Source: Microbaculum marinisediminis (GTDB taxonomy: Bacteria > Pseudomonadota > Alphaproteobacteria > Rhizobiales > Tepidamorphaceae). Taken from it: a stretch of 64,000 bases of DNA. The notes beneath the pieces are model-generated. The model made no database searches. It saw only the letters and a program-made list of their open reading frames with translations, and was not told the DNA's origin. The stretch covers positions 62,001 to 126,000 of the forward strand of contig NZ_JALIDZ010000008.1 of NCBI RefSeq assembly GCF_025397915.1, read 5' to 3'. Positions 52,512 to 60,928 of the stretch are shown here, one piece after another (position 1 is the first letter of the stretch; the number at the start of each line of letters is the position of its first letter). The position numbers were made by a program, and so were the translations under genes.

Positions 52512-53678
52512 ATGACCCAATCACCCGCGCCGGAAGCACCGGCGGACATCCCACGTGACTCCGCAGGATCCGACGTTGTTCAACTGTCCGGGCCCGTGCG
52601 CGCATCCCTGTTCATCATCGCCGGCGCGGCCGTCCTGTTCGGCATGTATTTCGGCCGGGGGCTGTTCATGCCGATCGCGATCGCCCTGGTGCTGTCGCTG
52701 ACCCTGAGCCCGATCGTCCGCACGGCAAGCCGCCGGGGCCTTCCCGCAGGACTGACGGCCAGCGTCCTCGTGGTCGGCCTGGCGACGACGCTGCTGGTCG
52801 GATCGCTGACCCTGACCCAGCCGATCATGGATTGGATCGACGACGCGCCCAGTATCGGGCGGCAACTGCGCGATCGGCTCGAAAGCATACGGAAACCGGT
52901 GGAAGCGGTGAACGAAGCAGGAAAGGAGGTCCAGAAGATCGCCGAATCTGAGGATCCGACCGTTCAGGAAGTCAGCGTCCGCCAGCCTGGCCTTCTAAAC
53001 CGCGCGGCGAACCACGTTGCCGGAATCGGGGCGACGATCCTCGTCACTTTCGGTCTGACGCTCTACATGCTGGCCTACAGCTCGACCTTCTACGAAAAGG
53101 TCGTTCGCGTCCTGCCCCGGCTGAGCGACAAGAAGCGCGCGCTGCGGATTGCCTATGACGTCGAACGGATTGTCTCCCGCTATCTGCTGACGGTTGCCTC
53201 GATCAACGTGGTCCTCGGGATAATCATCGGCATCTCGATGTGGCTTGCGGGCATGCCCAACCCGATCCTGTGGGGGCTTGCGGCGATGCTGTTGAACTTT
53301 CTCCCCTATATCGGCGCCGCCGTCGGCGTCCTGGTGTCCGCCGCCGTCGCGCTCGTCACCTTCGATTCCATTCTCCAGGCACTCGTTGCGCCGCTCGTCT
53401 ATCTCTGCGTCACCGCGCTCGAAGGCAACTTCATCACCCCGGCGATCCTGGGACGTCGGCTGGAACTCAATCCCGTGGCCATCCTGCTGTCGGTCCTGCT
53501 GTGGGGTTTCGTATGGGGCGTCATCGGTATCCTGATCGCCGTCCCCCTGCTCGTCGTCCTCAAGGTTTTCTGCGATCACGTGGACGGGTTGCATGGGCTC
53601 GGCGAGTTTCTGTCCGGCGCTCGCCCGCCCCCCGACGAACCGGAGGAACCCGTCGCGACGCCCCGCACGGCCGGCTGA
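52512..53678 (+). CDS. AI-2E family transporter (TqsA/PerM-like permease)
   Basis: A 388-residue membrane protein of about seven or eight helices with the family plan. Two or three N-terminal helices come first (SLFIIAGAAVLFGMYF, GLFMPIAIALVLSLTLSPIV). A soluble amphipathic region follows (about 100-175). The C-terminal core has INVVLGIIIGISMWLAGMPNPILWG and LNFLPYIGAAVGV, then ALEGNFITPAILGRRLELNPVAI. Members export autoinducer-2 or act as Na+/H+ exchangers; which applies here is unknown. The EcfG promoter just upstream places it in the stress regulon. Confidence 0.88.
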   Translation: MTQSPAPEAPADIPRDSAGSDVVQLSGPVRASLFIIAGAAVLFGMYFGRGLFMPIAIALVLSLTLSPIVRTASRRGLPAGLTASVLVVGLATTLLVGSLTLTQPIMDWIDDAPSIGRQLRDRLESIRKPVEAVNEAGKEVQKIAESEDPTVQEVSVRQPGLLNRAANHVAGIGATILVTFGLTLYMLAYSSTFYEKVVRVLPRLSDKKRALRIAYDVERIVSRYLLTVASINVVLGIIIGISMWLAGMPNPILWGLAAMLLNFLPYIGAAVGVLVSAAVALVTFDSILQALVAPLVYLCVTALEGNFITPAILGRRLELNPVAILLSVLLWGFVWGVIGILIAVPLLVVLKVFCDHVDGLHGLGEFLSGARPPPDEPEEPVATPRTAG

Positions 53679-53717
53679 CCCGGTACGCGCCCCGCGACCA
53701 AGCATCGGGCTCTGCGC

Positions 53718-55127
53718 CTAACTCGCTCCCCGGACCCGATCGGCGGCGGCTCGGCCCGCGATCGAACCCAGCGCGACGGCCGTCAGCAGGCCGTTGCCGG
53801 ACAGATATCCCTCGATCCGGCTTCCGGAGACGCCGCATGCCGCGCCGCCGCCGGCGAACAGATTGGCGATCGGCGTGCCGTCATTCTTTCGAACGCGTGC
53901 GGATCCGTCGACGACAAGACCGCCCTGCGTGTGGAACAGCGCGCCGGTGACCCGGACCGCATGGTAGGGCGGCTTCAGCCCCGGTTGCCGGCTGAAATCC
54001 CGGCCGAAAGGATCGGGTTGCGCGCCGCGGCGAAACCGCTCGACGTCGGCAAGTGTATTTTCCAGTGCCTCGGCGGGCACCTTCATCAGCGCGGCCAGCC
54101 CGGCAACCGTGTCGGCGCTGAGGATGGCCCCGGCACTGTCGGCGTCCCGGTAATCCGGAAAAGCGAGACCGAGTTCGTGCAGTCGCCCGTCATAGACGTC
54201 CCAGGCGATGCCGCCGGGCTGCTCCAGGACGCGGGTCGCCTGCTCCGAATAGCCCTGATGCTCGTTGGAGAAGCGCGCACCGTCCACGTTGACCTGGATA
54301 CCGCCTTCCATCATCAGCGCCCAGGTGATCAGCACGCCGTGCGGATGCGCGAGCGAGCCGTGGCCCTGGCACGCGCCCAGGTGGCGCGTCGCCGCCCCGA
54401 GCGCTTCGCCCCACAGCACCGCGTCGCCTTTGTTGCCCGGATGGCCGTAGTAAGGCGCGTCCGCCATCACCGGGATGTACTGCCGAACCAGGTCGCGGTT
54501 GCCGCCGTAGCCGTTGCAGGCAAGCACCAGCGCGCCGCAACCGATCCTTTCCGCCCCGCCGTCCGGGCGCACGATCTCGAGTCCGGCGACCGTCCCGTCC
54601 GGCTCGGCGAACAGCGTGGTCACGTGCGCGTCCGTGACGATCGGGATGGCCGCCGCCTCGGCCGCCGCGAGAAGCCGGGCCATCAGCCCGGCGCCGGTCT
54701 TTTCGGGAACCGCGTGCATGCGATGGACCGAGTGACCGGGATACAGGAAGTCGTCGAGCACCAGCCAGTCTAGGCCGTGGCTGTCGGCAAGCCATTCGAG
54801 CGTCGGCCCGATCTCGCGGGTCACGGCCGCGACGATTGCCGGGTCGGCCTCGTTGCCGGCCTTCCTCTGGATATCCGCGGAAAACCGTTCGGCGGAATCG
54901 ACGATGCCGAGCGCCGCCTGGAACCGCGTCGCAGCCGCCGGAATGAACCCCGACGACATGGAGGTCGATCCGGTCGGACTGTGGTCGCGCTCGACGACGA
55001 TGACGTCGGCCCCGGCATCGGCCGCCCGCAGGGCCGCCACCAGCCCGCAGGCGCCCGCGCCGATCACCAGCACATCGCAGCGCGTCTCGAAGGCGACGTT
55101 CGCCGCTGGCGCGATGCGCGGGCTCAT
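53718..55127 (-). CDS. FAD-dependent oxidoreductase (fumarate-reductase flavoprotein type)
   Basis: A 469-residue flavoprotein. The N-terminal dinucleotide fold CDVLVIGAGACGLVAALRAADAG (about 17-39) is followed by the acidic end VVERD. SMSSGFIPAA (about 56-65) and the C-terminal GLVVDGSARVRKNDGTPIANLFAGGGAACGVSG also fit FAD_binding_2 proteins, including 3-ketosteroid dehydrogenases and fumarate reductase-like enzymes. There is no signal peptide, so it is cytoplasmic. It is the last gene of the ten-gene operon and starts 4 bases after the hydrolase. Likely a desaturase or reductase on the pathway substrate; specifics unknown. Confidence 0.85.
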   Translation of the reverse strand: MSPRIAPAANVAFETRCDVLVIGAGACGLVAALRAADAGADVIVVERDHSPTGSTSMSSGFIPAAATRFQAALGIVDSAERFSADIQRKAGNEADPAIVAAVTREIGPTLEWLADSHGLDWLVLDDFLYPGHSVHRMHAVPEKTGAGLMARLLAAAEAAAIPIVTDAHVTTLFAEPDGTVAGLEIVRPDGGAERIGCGALVLACNGYGGNRDLVRQYIPVMADAPYYGHPGNKGDAVLWGEALGAATRHLGACQGHGSLAHPHGVLITWALMMEGGIQVNVDGARFSNEHQGYSEQATRVLEQPGGIAWDVYDGRLHELGLAFPDYRDADSAGAILSADTVAGLAALMKVPAEALENTLADVERFRRGAQPDPFGRDFSRQPGLKPPYHAVRVTGALFHTQGGLVVDGSARVRKNDGTPIANLFAGGGAACGVSGSRIEGYLSGNGLLTAVALGSIAGRAAADRVRGAS

Positions 55128-55131
55128 GATC

Positions 55132-55746
55132 TCAAGCCGCCTCGATCAACTGCATGGCCTGAGCGCAGGTGCGCACCGATACGATGCTCGAAAGATCGGC
55201 CAGCGCGGTCTCGTGCACGTCGCTGCGGAACGCGGCGCAGCCGTCGGACAGCACCGTGACGCCGAAGTCGCGGACATGGGCGTCCCGCACGGTGGAGGCG
55301 ACGCCGCCATTCGTCACGATGCCGCAGACGATGAGGCTGTCGATGCCGGCGCGCCGCAGCACATATTCGAGCCGGCTCATGAAGAAGGCGGAATAGGCGA
55401 CCTTCTCGACCGTCAGGTCGGCCGGCTGCAAGGTGTCGACGAGTTGGTGGCCCCATGCGCCCGGTTCGAAGTCGCCCCTGGCGAGGAACGGGCGCAGCGT
55501 CTTCAGGTGCGGCGAGATGAAGGGCTCACCGCCCTTGCCGGGCACCAGCGTGAATTGCGTCGAGACGATCCAGCCGCCCTTCGCGCGCAAGGCATCGGCA
55601 AGCGGTTTGATCCGCTCGGGCAATGCCGCGATGTCCGCCGCCGACTGGCCAGCGCGACCATATGCGCCGTCGGAATGCAGGAAGTCGTTCTGCAGATCGA
55701 CGATGAGCAGCCCCGTGCGCGCAATATCGAAACCGGCCTCACGCAT
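55132..55746 (-). CDS. Isochorismatase-fold hydrolase lacking the usual nucleophile Cys
   Basis: A 204-residue protein with the family strands: LLIVDLQNDFLH (about 13-24, catalytic Asp), VSTQFTLVPGKGG and VEKVAYSAFF (catalytic Lys region near 114). The loop GIVTNGGVASTVRDAHVRDFG lies near 142-162. In cysteine hydrolases (nicotinamidase, N-carbamoylsarcosine amidohydrolase, biuret hydrolase) the last loop reads TNxCV; here glycine replaces the cysteine, as in true isochorismatases. An amidase reaction through Cys is therefore doubtful. It overlaps hyuA by 8 bases. Confidence 0.8.
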   Translation of the reverse strand: MREAGFDIARTGLLIVDLQNDFLHSDGAYGRAGQSAADIAALPERIKPLADALRAKGGWIVSTQFTLVPGKGGEPFISPHLKTLRPFLARGDFEPGAWGHQLVDTLQPADLTVEKVAYSAFFMSRLEYVLRRAGIDSLIVCGIVTNGGVASTVRDAHVRDFGVTVLSDGCAAFRSDVHETALADLSSIVSVRTCAQAMQLIEAA

Positions 55747-57805
55747 CGTCCGCCCTCACCTGCCGGGTGATCACCACATTGCCGAAACGGTCGACGCGCC
55801 CGACTAGGCCGGGATCGATGAAGATCGTGGTGTCGGGCTGTTCGAGGATCGCCGGCCCCGCGATCTCGGTCCCTTCCGACAGATCGAGCCGCTCGTAGAC
55901 CGGCGTGTCGATATCGACGCCGTCGACGCGCACGCGCCGGGAACCGACGCGGCAGTCCTCGAGCCCCCGATCGGAGGACGGGGCGAACACGGTCATGTCG
56001 AAGGCAGGCCGCCGGCCGATCACCGCGACACGGTAGTTCATCACCCGCACCGGAATGCCGGCGAGGAGGCGCCCGAACGCACGGCGATAGGCGGTTTCGA
56101 ACGCCGCGCGGATCGCCTCCACCGTCAGGCCGCCGGACGGGATCTCGACCGGCGCCGTGACCGTATGGGTCTGGCCGAGATAGAGCATGTCGAGCTCGAA
56201 CACCCGGTCGATCCGCTCGAAGGCGACACCGGCGCGCGCCAGCAGCATTTCCGTCTCCGCGGCGACCGCCTGCATTTCCTTGCCGAGAGCGGGCGCGTCG
56301 ACCTCGTCGAGCAGCCGGTTGACGGTCTGCACGCGATCATGGCGCATGTCGGCGACGACACAGCCGAGCGCCGAGGTGACCCCGGGATAGCGCGGCACCA
56401 GCGCCGAGCGCAGGCCGACATCCTTGAGGAGCGCGCCGGTGTGCAGCGCGCCGCCGCCGCCGAACGGCATGGCCGCGAACTTGTCGGGATCGTAGCCGCG
56501 TTCGATCGACACCAGCCGGATCGCGCCGGCCATCTTGGCGTTGGCGACCTTGAGGATCGCCTCCGCCGCTTCCATCGCGTCGATGCCGAGCGGCGCGGCG
56601 ATCTCGCGCGCGATCGCCGCGCGCGCCGCTTCGACATCGAGCGCGTCGAGCTTGCCGCCGATCGGCCGGGCGGCGTTGATGCGCCCCAGCACGAGATTGG
56701 CGTCCGTGACGGTCGGGCGATCGTTGCCAAGGCCATAGCAGACCGGCCCCGGGTTGGAGCCGGCCGATTCCGGGCCTACCTGCAGGAGACCGCCCTCGTC
56801 GACATGGGCGATCGATCCCCCGCCGGCGCCGATCGTCGTGATCTCGATCATCGGCGTGCGCACGACCATGCCGAAGTCGATCGCCGTCTGCGCGGCGAGC
56901 GCCGCCTCGCCGCCCGCGATGAGCGAGACGTCGAAGGACGTTCCCCCCATGTCGCACGTGATCACGTTGGGAAACCCGGCCGCCGCCGAGATCGCCTTCG
57001 CCGCGATGACACCGGCCGCCGGGCCGGACAGCGCGGTGCGCACCGGATAGCGCTTGGCCGTTTCCACCGACATGACGCCGCCGTTCGACTGGACGATCAG
57101 CACGTCGCCGGAGAAATCGCGGTCGTCCAGTGCCGTTTCCAGGCGGTCGAGATAGCTGGAGACGACCGGCTGCAGGTAGGCATTGAGCGTTGCCGTCGAC
57201 AGCCGTTCGAACTCGCGGATCTCGGGGATGATCTCGGTCGCCGCCGTCACGTAGTCGTTCGGCCAGATCGACCGCACCGCCTCGACGGCGATCGCCTCGT
57301 TGTCGTTGTTGGCGTAACCGTTGATGAAGAAAACGCAGACCGACTCGCAGCCGGCCGCCCGCAGGGCCTCGGCGCGTTCGGCGACCTCGCCCGGATCGAC
57401 CGTCTGCAGAACGTTGCCGTCGGCCAGCACCCGCTCGCGGACCTCAACGCGGCGGTCGCGCGGCACGATCGGCGTGAACGTGCCCCACAGCCCCCAGGTC
57501 GTCGGCCGGTCGCGCCGCCGCATTTCCAGAACGTCGCGGAAGCCCTCGGTCGTGATGATCCCGGTTGGCGCCCCCTTGCGTTCCAGCAGCGCGTTGGTGC
57601 CCACCGTCGTGCCGTGCACCACCGTCGCGATATCGGCGAAGTCGTCAGCGACGGCCGAAATCCCCTCGACGAAGCCGATCGACTGGTCGCCGCGCGTCGA
57701 CGGCACCTTCGCCGTGGTGACACGCCCCGTCGCCTCGTCCCACAGGAAGATGTCGGTGAAGGTTCCGCCGACGTCGACCCCAATCGCGTAGCGCCGCCCG
57801 CTCAT
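55739..57805 (-). CDS. hyuA: Hydantoinase/oxoprolinase alpha-type subunit (HyuA family)
   Basis: A 688-residue ATPase-fold protein. The N terminus is YAIGVDVGGTFTDIFLWDEATG (phosphate-1 loop of the actin-like fold). VHGTTVGTNALLERKG (about 63-78) and ALSGPAAGVIAAK (about 260-272) follow, then CDMGGTSFDVSLI (about 284-296). With HyuB it makes an ATP-dependent cyclic-amide hydrolase (5-oxoprolinase, N-methylhydantoinase) or an acetone-carboxylase-related enzyme. The specific substrate is not visible. Start and hyuB stop overlap by ATGA. Confidence 0.92.
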   Translation of the reverse strand: MSGRRYAIGVDVGGTFTDIFLWDEATGRVTTAKVPSTRGDQSIGFVEGISAVADDFADIATVVHGTTVGTNALLERKGAPTGIITTEGFRDVLEMRRRDRPTTWGLWGTFTPIVPRDRRVEVRERVLADGNVLQTVDPGEVAERAEALRAAGCESVCVFFINGYANNDNEAIAVEAVRSIWPNDYVTAATEIIPEIREFERLSTATLNAYLQPVVSSYLDRLETALDDRDFSGDVLIVQSNGGVMSVETAKRYPVRTALSGPAAGVIAAKAISAAAGFPNVITCDMGGTSFDVSLIAGGEAALAAQTAIDFGMVVRTPMIEITTIGAGGGSIAHVDEGGLLQVGPESAGSNPGPVCYGLGNDRPTVTDANLVLGRINAARPIGGKLDALDVEAARAAIAREIAAPLGIDAMEAAEAILKVANAKMAGAIRLVSIERGYDPDKFAAMPFGGGGALHTGALLKDVGLRSALVPRYPGVTSALGCVVADMRHDRVQTVNRLLDEVDAPALGKEMQAVAAETEMLLARAGVAFERIDRVFELDMLYLGQTHTVTAPVEIPSGGLTVEAIRAAFETAYRRAFGRLLAGIPVRVMNYRVAVIGRRPAFDMTVFAPSSDRGLEDCRVGSRRVRVDGVDIDTPVYERLDLSEGTEIAGPAILEQPDTTIFIDPGLVGRVDRFGNVVITRQVRADDA

Positions 57806-59538
57806 GCCGCCGCACTCGCCTGGCGAAGCGCACGCGTCGCGGCTTCGTCGACCTTGCCGTCACCGTCGATCACGACGCCATAGTCGGCCTCGGCCGCTTC
57901 CCGCGACACGAAGCCGAGGCCGACGTCGCGCGCGACCGCATCCGGCTGCCGCGTCATCGGATCGCCGTAGCCGCCGCCACCCGGCGTCTCGAGCCGTACG
58001 TGCTGGCCGCGTGCCAGCTTCACACCCACCATCTTGGACGTCATCGCAGGCGACTTCTCTCCCTCGTTGGTGTCGTAGACGAACCGGTTCAAAGCGGCCG
58101 GCTTGCCGCCGACGACGCCGGGCGGCGCGAAGCGGCCGCGCTCGCCGAACAGGAACGCGTCGGCGCTCTCCTCGATAAGCTCGATTTCGTAGACGGCGCC
58201 GAGACCGCCGCGATGATTGCCTGGGCCGCCCGAATCCGGCCTGAGCGCCCATTGGGTGAACCGGACGGGATAGGCCGCTTCGAGGATTTCCAGCGGCGGG
58301 ATCGTCGCCGTCGAGATCGGCGCGTTGCCGTGGTTGAGGCCGTCGCCTTTGGGATGGCCGCCGTGGCCGCCGCCGAAGAAGGAAAACATGACCCAGCGCC
58401 GCCCGTCGCCGCGGTGTCCGGCAAGCGACAGCGCGTTGATCGTGCCGTAGGCGCATCCGTTCGACCGCTCCGGCGCGATCGTCGCCACGGCCTGGAAGAC
58501 GACGTCGATCAGCCGCAGGATCGTCTCGGTGTAGCCTCCGACGGGCTTCGGGGCGTCGACCGCCAGGATCGAGCCCTCCGGGATGTCGAAATCGACCGGT
58601 TCGAGCACGCCCGCATTCGCCGGCACGTCGCCGAAGACGTGCTTGAGCGCGACGTAGCAGGCGGCGACCGTGGTCGCCCGCGAGATGTTCAGGGGCCCGC
58701 TGCAGGCAACCGCCGAGCGCGAGAAATCCATGCGCATCCGCTCGCCCTCGATGGTGAGGTCGAGCGCGATCTTCAACGGTTCGTCGACGATGCCGTCATT
58801 GTCGAGAAAATCCTCCGCCGACACGGTGCCGTCGGGCAGGTCCCGGATCTGCGCCCGCATCAGCCGGGCGGCGCGAACCTTGAGTTCGCCCAGGGCCTCG
58901 GCCACGGTCTCCGCACCGTATTCGCCGAGCAGTTCCTGCATGCGGCGGACGCCGAGATCGAGCGCGTTGATCTGGCCGTTCAGGTCGCCGTAGAGCGATG
59001 TCGGCAGCCGCGAGTTCGCCGACAGGATGTCGATCACGTCCTGGCGCAGCGCGCCCTGGTCGAACAGCTTCACCGGCGGGATCAGCATGCCTTCCTGGAA
59101 GCACTCGGTGGCGACCGGGTTGTAGTTGCCGGGCACGTTGCCGCCGACGTCGTGCCAGTGGCCGACCGAGGCCAGGTAGCAGAACACCTCGCCGTTCGCG
59201 AACAGGGGCCGCACGAGCCGGAAGTCGGACAGGTGCGTGCCGCCGGCATAGGGATCGTTGAAGATCCAGACGTCGCCATCGCGCGGGCCGCCTTGCGCCG
59301 CGGCCTTCTCGATCACCGCCTTCACCGCGAAGGCCATGACGCCGACGAAGATCGGCAGCCCGGACTTGCCCTGCACCAGCGTGTCGCCGTTCGCCGCATC
59401 ATAGATGCCGTGCGAGGCGTCGTGCGCTTCGGCAATGATCGGGTTGAAGGCCGAGCGGAACAGCGTCGCGTCCATCTCGTCGGCGATCTGCTCGAGCCGG
59501 CCCTTGAGGATCGCCAGCGTGATCGGATCGATCGCCAT
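57802..59538 (-). CDS. hyuB: Hydantoinase/oxoprolinase beta-type subunit (HyuB family)
   Basis: A 578-residue partner of HyuA. It begins MAIDPITLAILKGRLEQIADEMDATLFRSAFNPIIAEAHDAS in pattern, with PYAGGTHLSDFRLVRPLF (about 95-112), DVGGNVPGNYN and the C-terminal TPGGGGYGDP hydantoinase_B motif. The ATG at 59538 overlaps the lyase stop by one base and has GAGGAG eight bases upstream; a GTG one codon earlier is possible. HyuB carries part of the active site, so the pair is needed together. Confidence 0.92.
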   Translation of the reverse strand: MAIDPITLAILKGRLEQIADEMDATLFRSAFNPIIAEAHDASHGIYDAANGDTLVQGKSGLPIFVGVMAFAVKAVIEKAAAQGGPRDGDVWIFNDPYAGGTHLSDFRLVRPLFANGEVFCYLASVGHWHDVGGNVPGNYNPVATECFQEGMLIPPVKLFDQGALRQDVIDILSANSRLPTSLYGDLNGQINALDLGVRRMQELLGEYGAETVAEALGELKVRAARLMRAQIRDLPDGTVSAEDFLDNDGIVDEPLKIALDLTIEGERMRMDFSRSAVACSGPLNISRATTVAACYVALKHVFGDVPANAGVLEPVDFDIPEGSILAVDAPKPVGGYTETILRLIDVVFQAVATIAPERSNGCAYGTINALSLAGHRGDGRRWVMFSFFGGGHGGHPKGDGLNHGNAPISTATIPPLEILEAAYPVRFTQWALRPDSGGPGNHRGGLGAVYEIELIEESADAFLFGERGRFAPPGVVGGKPAALNRFVYDTNEGEKSPAMTSKMVGVKLARGQHVRLETPGGGGYGDPMTRQPDAVARDVGLGFVSREAAEADYGVVIDGDGKVDEAATRALRQASAAA

Positions 59539-60407
59539 CACTGCTGCTCCTCGTCGTAGCGGCGCGCTTCCTCCAGCAGTTCCGGCGTGCCGACGATTCG
59601 GTTGATCCCTTCGAAATCGACCATGTTCTTGCGGAACGGCTCGTTGCTGCCATGGGCGACGAGGCTCGAATAGTAGCCCTCCAGCGTCGCCGCGATCGCG
59701 CGCACGGCCCCGCCCGGGAAGATGACGAGCGCGAAGCCGAGTGCCTCCAGATCGGCCGCCGTCATCGCCGGCGTCTTGCCGCCTTCGACCATGTTGGCCA
59801 TAAGCGGCGTCCCGTCGCCGAGGCCGGCGACGATTTCGGTCATGTCCTCGACGCTCTTCGGCGCCTCGACGAAAAGCACGTCGGCGCCCGCCTCCGCGTA
59901 GGCCGCTGCGCGGTCTATGCCCGCCGAAAGCCCGTCCACGGCCACCGCGTCGGTGCGGGCGATGATCAGCGTGTCCTCACCCGAGCGGGCGTCGAGGGCG
60001 GCCTTGATCTTGCCGACCATCTCGCCGACCGACACCAGGGTCTTGCCGTCGAGATGGCCGCAGCGCTTCGGCAGGGTCTGGTCTTCGAGCTGTATCGCGC
60101 TCGCGCCGACCCGCTCGAACTGGCGCACGGTCCGCTTGACGTTGATGGCGTTGCCGAAGCCGGTATCGGCGTCGACGACGATCGGGGTCGAGATCCGGTC
60201 GCGGATGGCCGCGATCGTGTCGGCGACCTCACTCATCGACACGAGGCCGACATCGGGGCGGCCGAAGCGCGTATAGGCGATACTGGCGCCGGACAAATAG
60301 ACGGCTTCCGCCCCCGCCCGCTCCGCCACGAGGCCCGACAGGCCGTCGTAGATGCCGGGTGCGACAAGGATCTTGCCGTTGCCGAGGCGCGTCTTGAGAC
60401 GCGTCAT
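59538..60407 (-). CDS. PEP mutase/isocitrate lyase superfamily enzyme (2-methylisocitrate or dimethylmalate lyase type)
   Basis: A 289-residue TIM-barrel lyase. The Mg-binding strand reads VVDADTGFGNAINV (about 77-90, D79 and D81), QLEDQ is at about 106-110, and the catalytic loop P113-K-R-C-G-H118 keeps C116. YLSGASIAYTRFGRPDVG (about 37-54) is typical of the methylisocitrate/2,3-dimethylmalate lyase group, which cleaves a 2-hydroxy dicarboxylate into pyruvate and a short acid. Next to aconitase-type subunits, a hydrate-then-cleave sequence is likely. Overlaps both neighbours by start/stop fusion. Confidence 0.88.
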   Translation of the reverse strand: MTRLKTRLGNGKILVAPGIYDGLSGLVAERAGAEAVYLSGASIAYTRFGRPDVGLVSMSEVADTIAAIRDRISTPIVVDADTGFGNAINVKRTVRQFERVGASAIQLEDQTLPKRCGHLDGKTLVSVGEMVGKIKAALDARSGEDTLIIARTDAVAVDGLSAGIDRAAAYAEAGADVLFVEAPKSVEDMTEIVAGLGDGTPLMANMVEGGKTPAMTAADLEALGFALVIFPGGAVRAIAATLEGYYSSLVAHGSNEPFRKNMVDFEGINRIVGTPELLEEARRYDEEQQ

Positions 60408-60928
60408 ACGCGGGACTCCTTCTGTACACGTGCGTCCGCCCTGGTCTTGGCGAACCGCTTCTCGAGGTGCGGGACGAGGCCGCCGTCATTGATCAGTTCG
60501 AGCAGGAACGCCGGCAGCGGATCGAGATCGATCGTGCCCCCCCGCGTCTCGTTGACGAGACAGGCGCCGGCGACGTCGAGCTTCACCGCGTCGCCGGCGG
60601 CGATCGGGCCCCCCACATCCGCCGTGAACACCGGCAAACCGACATTGATCGCGTTGCGGTGGAAAATCCCGGCGAAGGATCGTGCGACGATTCCGGCGAC
60701 ACCGAGCGCCTTCAACGCCTGCGCCGCCTGTTCCCGCGACGAGCCCATGCCGAAGTTCCGGCCCGCGACGATCACGTCGCCCGGCCCGACCGTGCTCGCG
60801 AATGCAGGGTCGACGGCTTCGAGGCAATGGGCGGCGAGCGTCTCGATCGGCGCGGCCATGTACTGTCCCGGCGCAAGCTGGTCGGTATCGATATCGTCGC
60901 CATAGACGAAGGCGCGTCCCGTCGTCAT
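60404..60928 (-). CDS. Aconitase-superfamily hydratase small subunit (LeuD-like)
   Basis: A 174-residue swivel-domain protein: GRAFVYGDDIDTDQLAPGQYM (about 4-24), VIVAGRNFGMGSSREQAAQALKALGV (about 52-77) and GIVARSFAGIFHRNAINVGLPV (about 79-100). These are the LeuD/DmdB substrate-loop motifs. It needs the large subunit encoded just upstream. The ATG at 60928 overlaps that gene's stop (ATGA). The family includes isopropylmalate isomerase, homoaconitase, citraconase and dimethylmaleate hydratase; operon context favours a catabolic member rather than leucine biosynthesis. Confidence 0.88.
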   Translation of the reverse strand: MTTGRAFVYGDDIDTDQLAPGQYMAAPIETLAAHCLEAVDPAFASTVGPGDVIVAGRNFGMGSSREQAAQALKALGVAGIVARSFAGIFHRNAINVGLPVFTADVGGPIAAGDAVKLDVAGACLVNETRGGTIDLDPLPAFLLELINDGGLVPHLEKRFAKTRADARVQKESRV

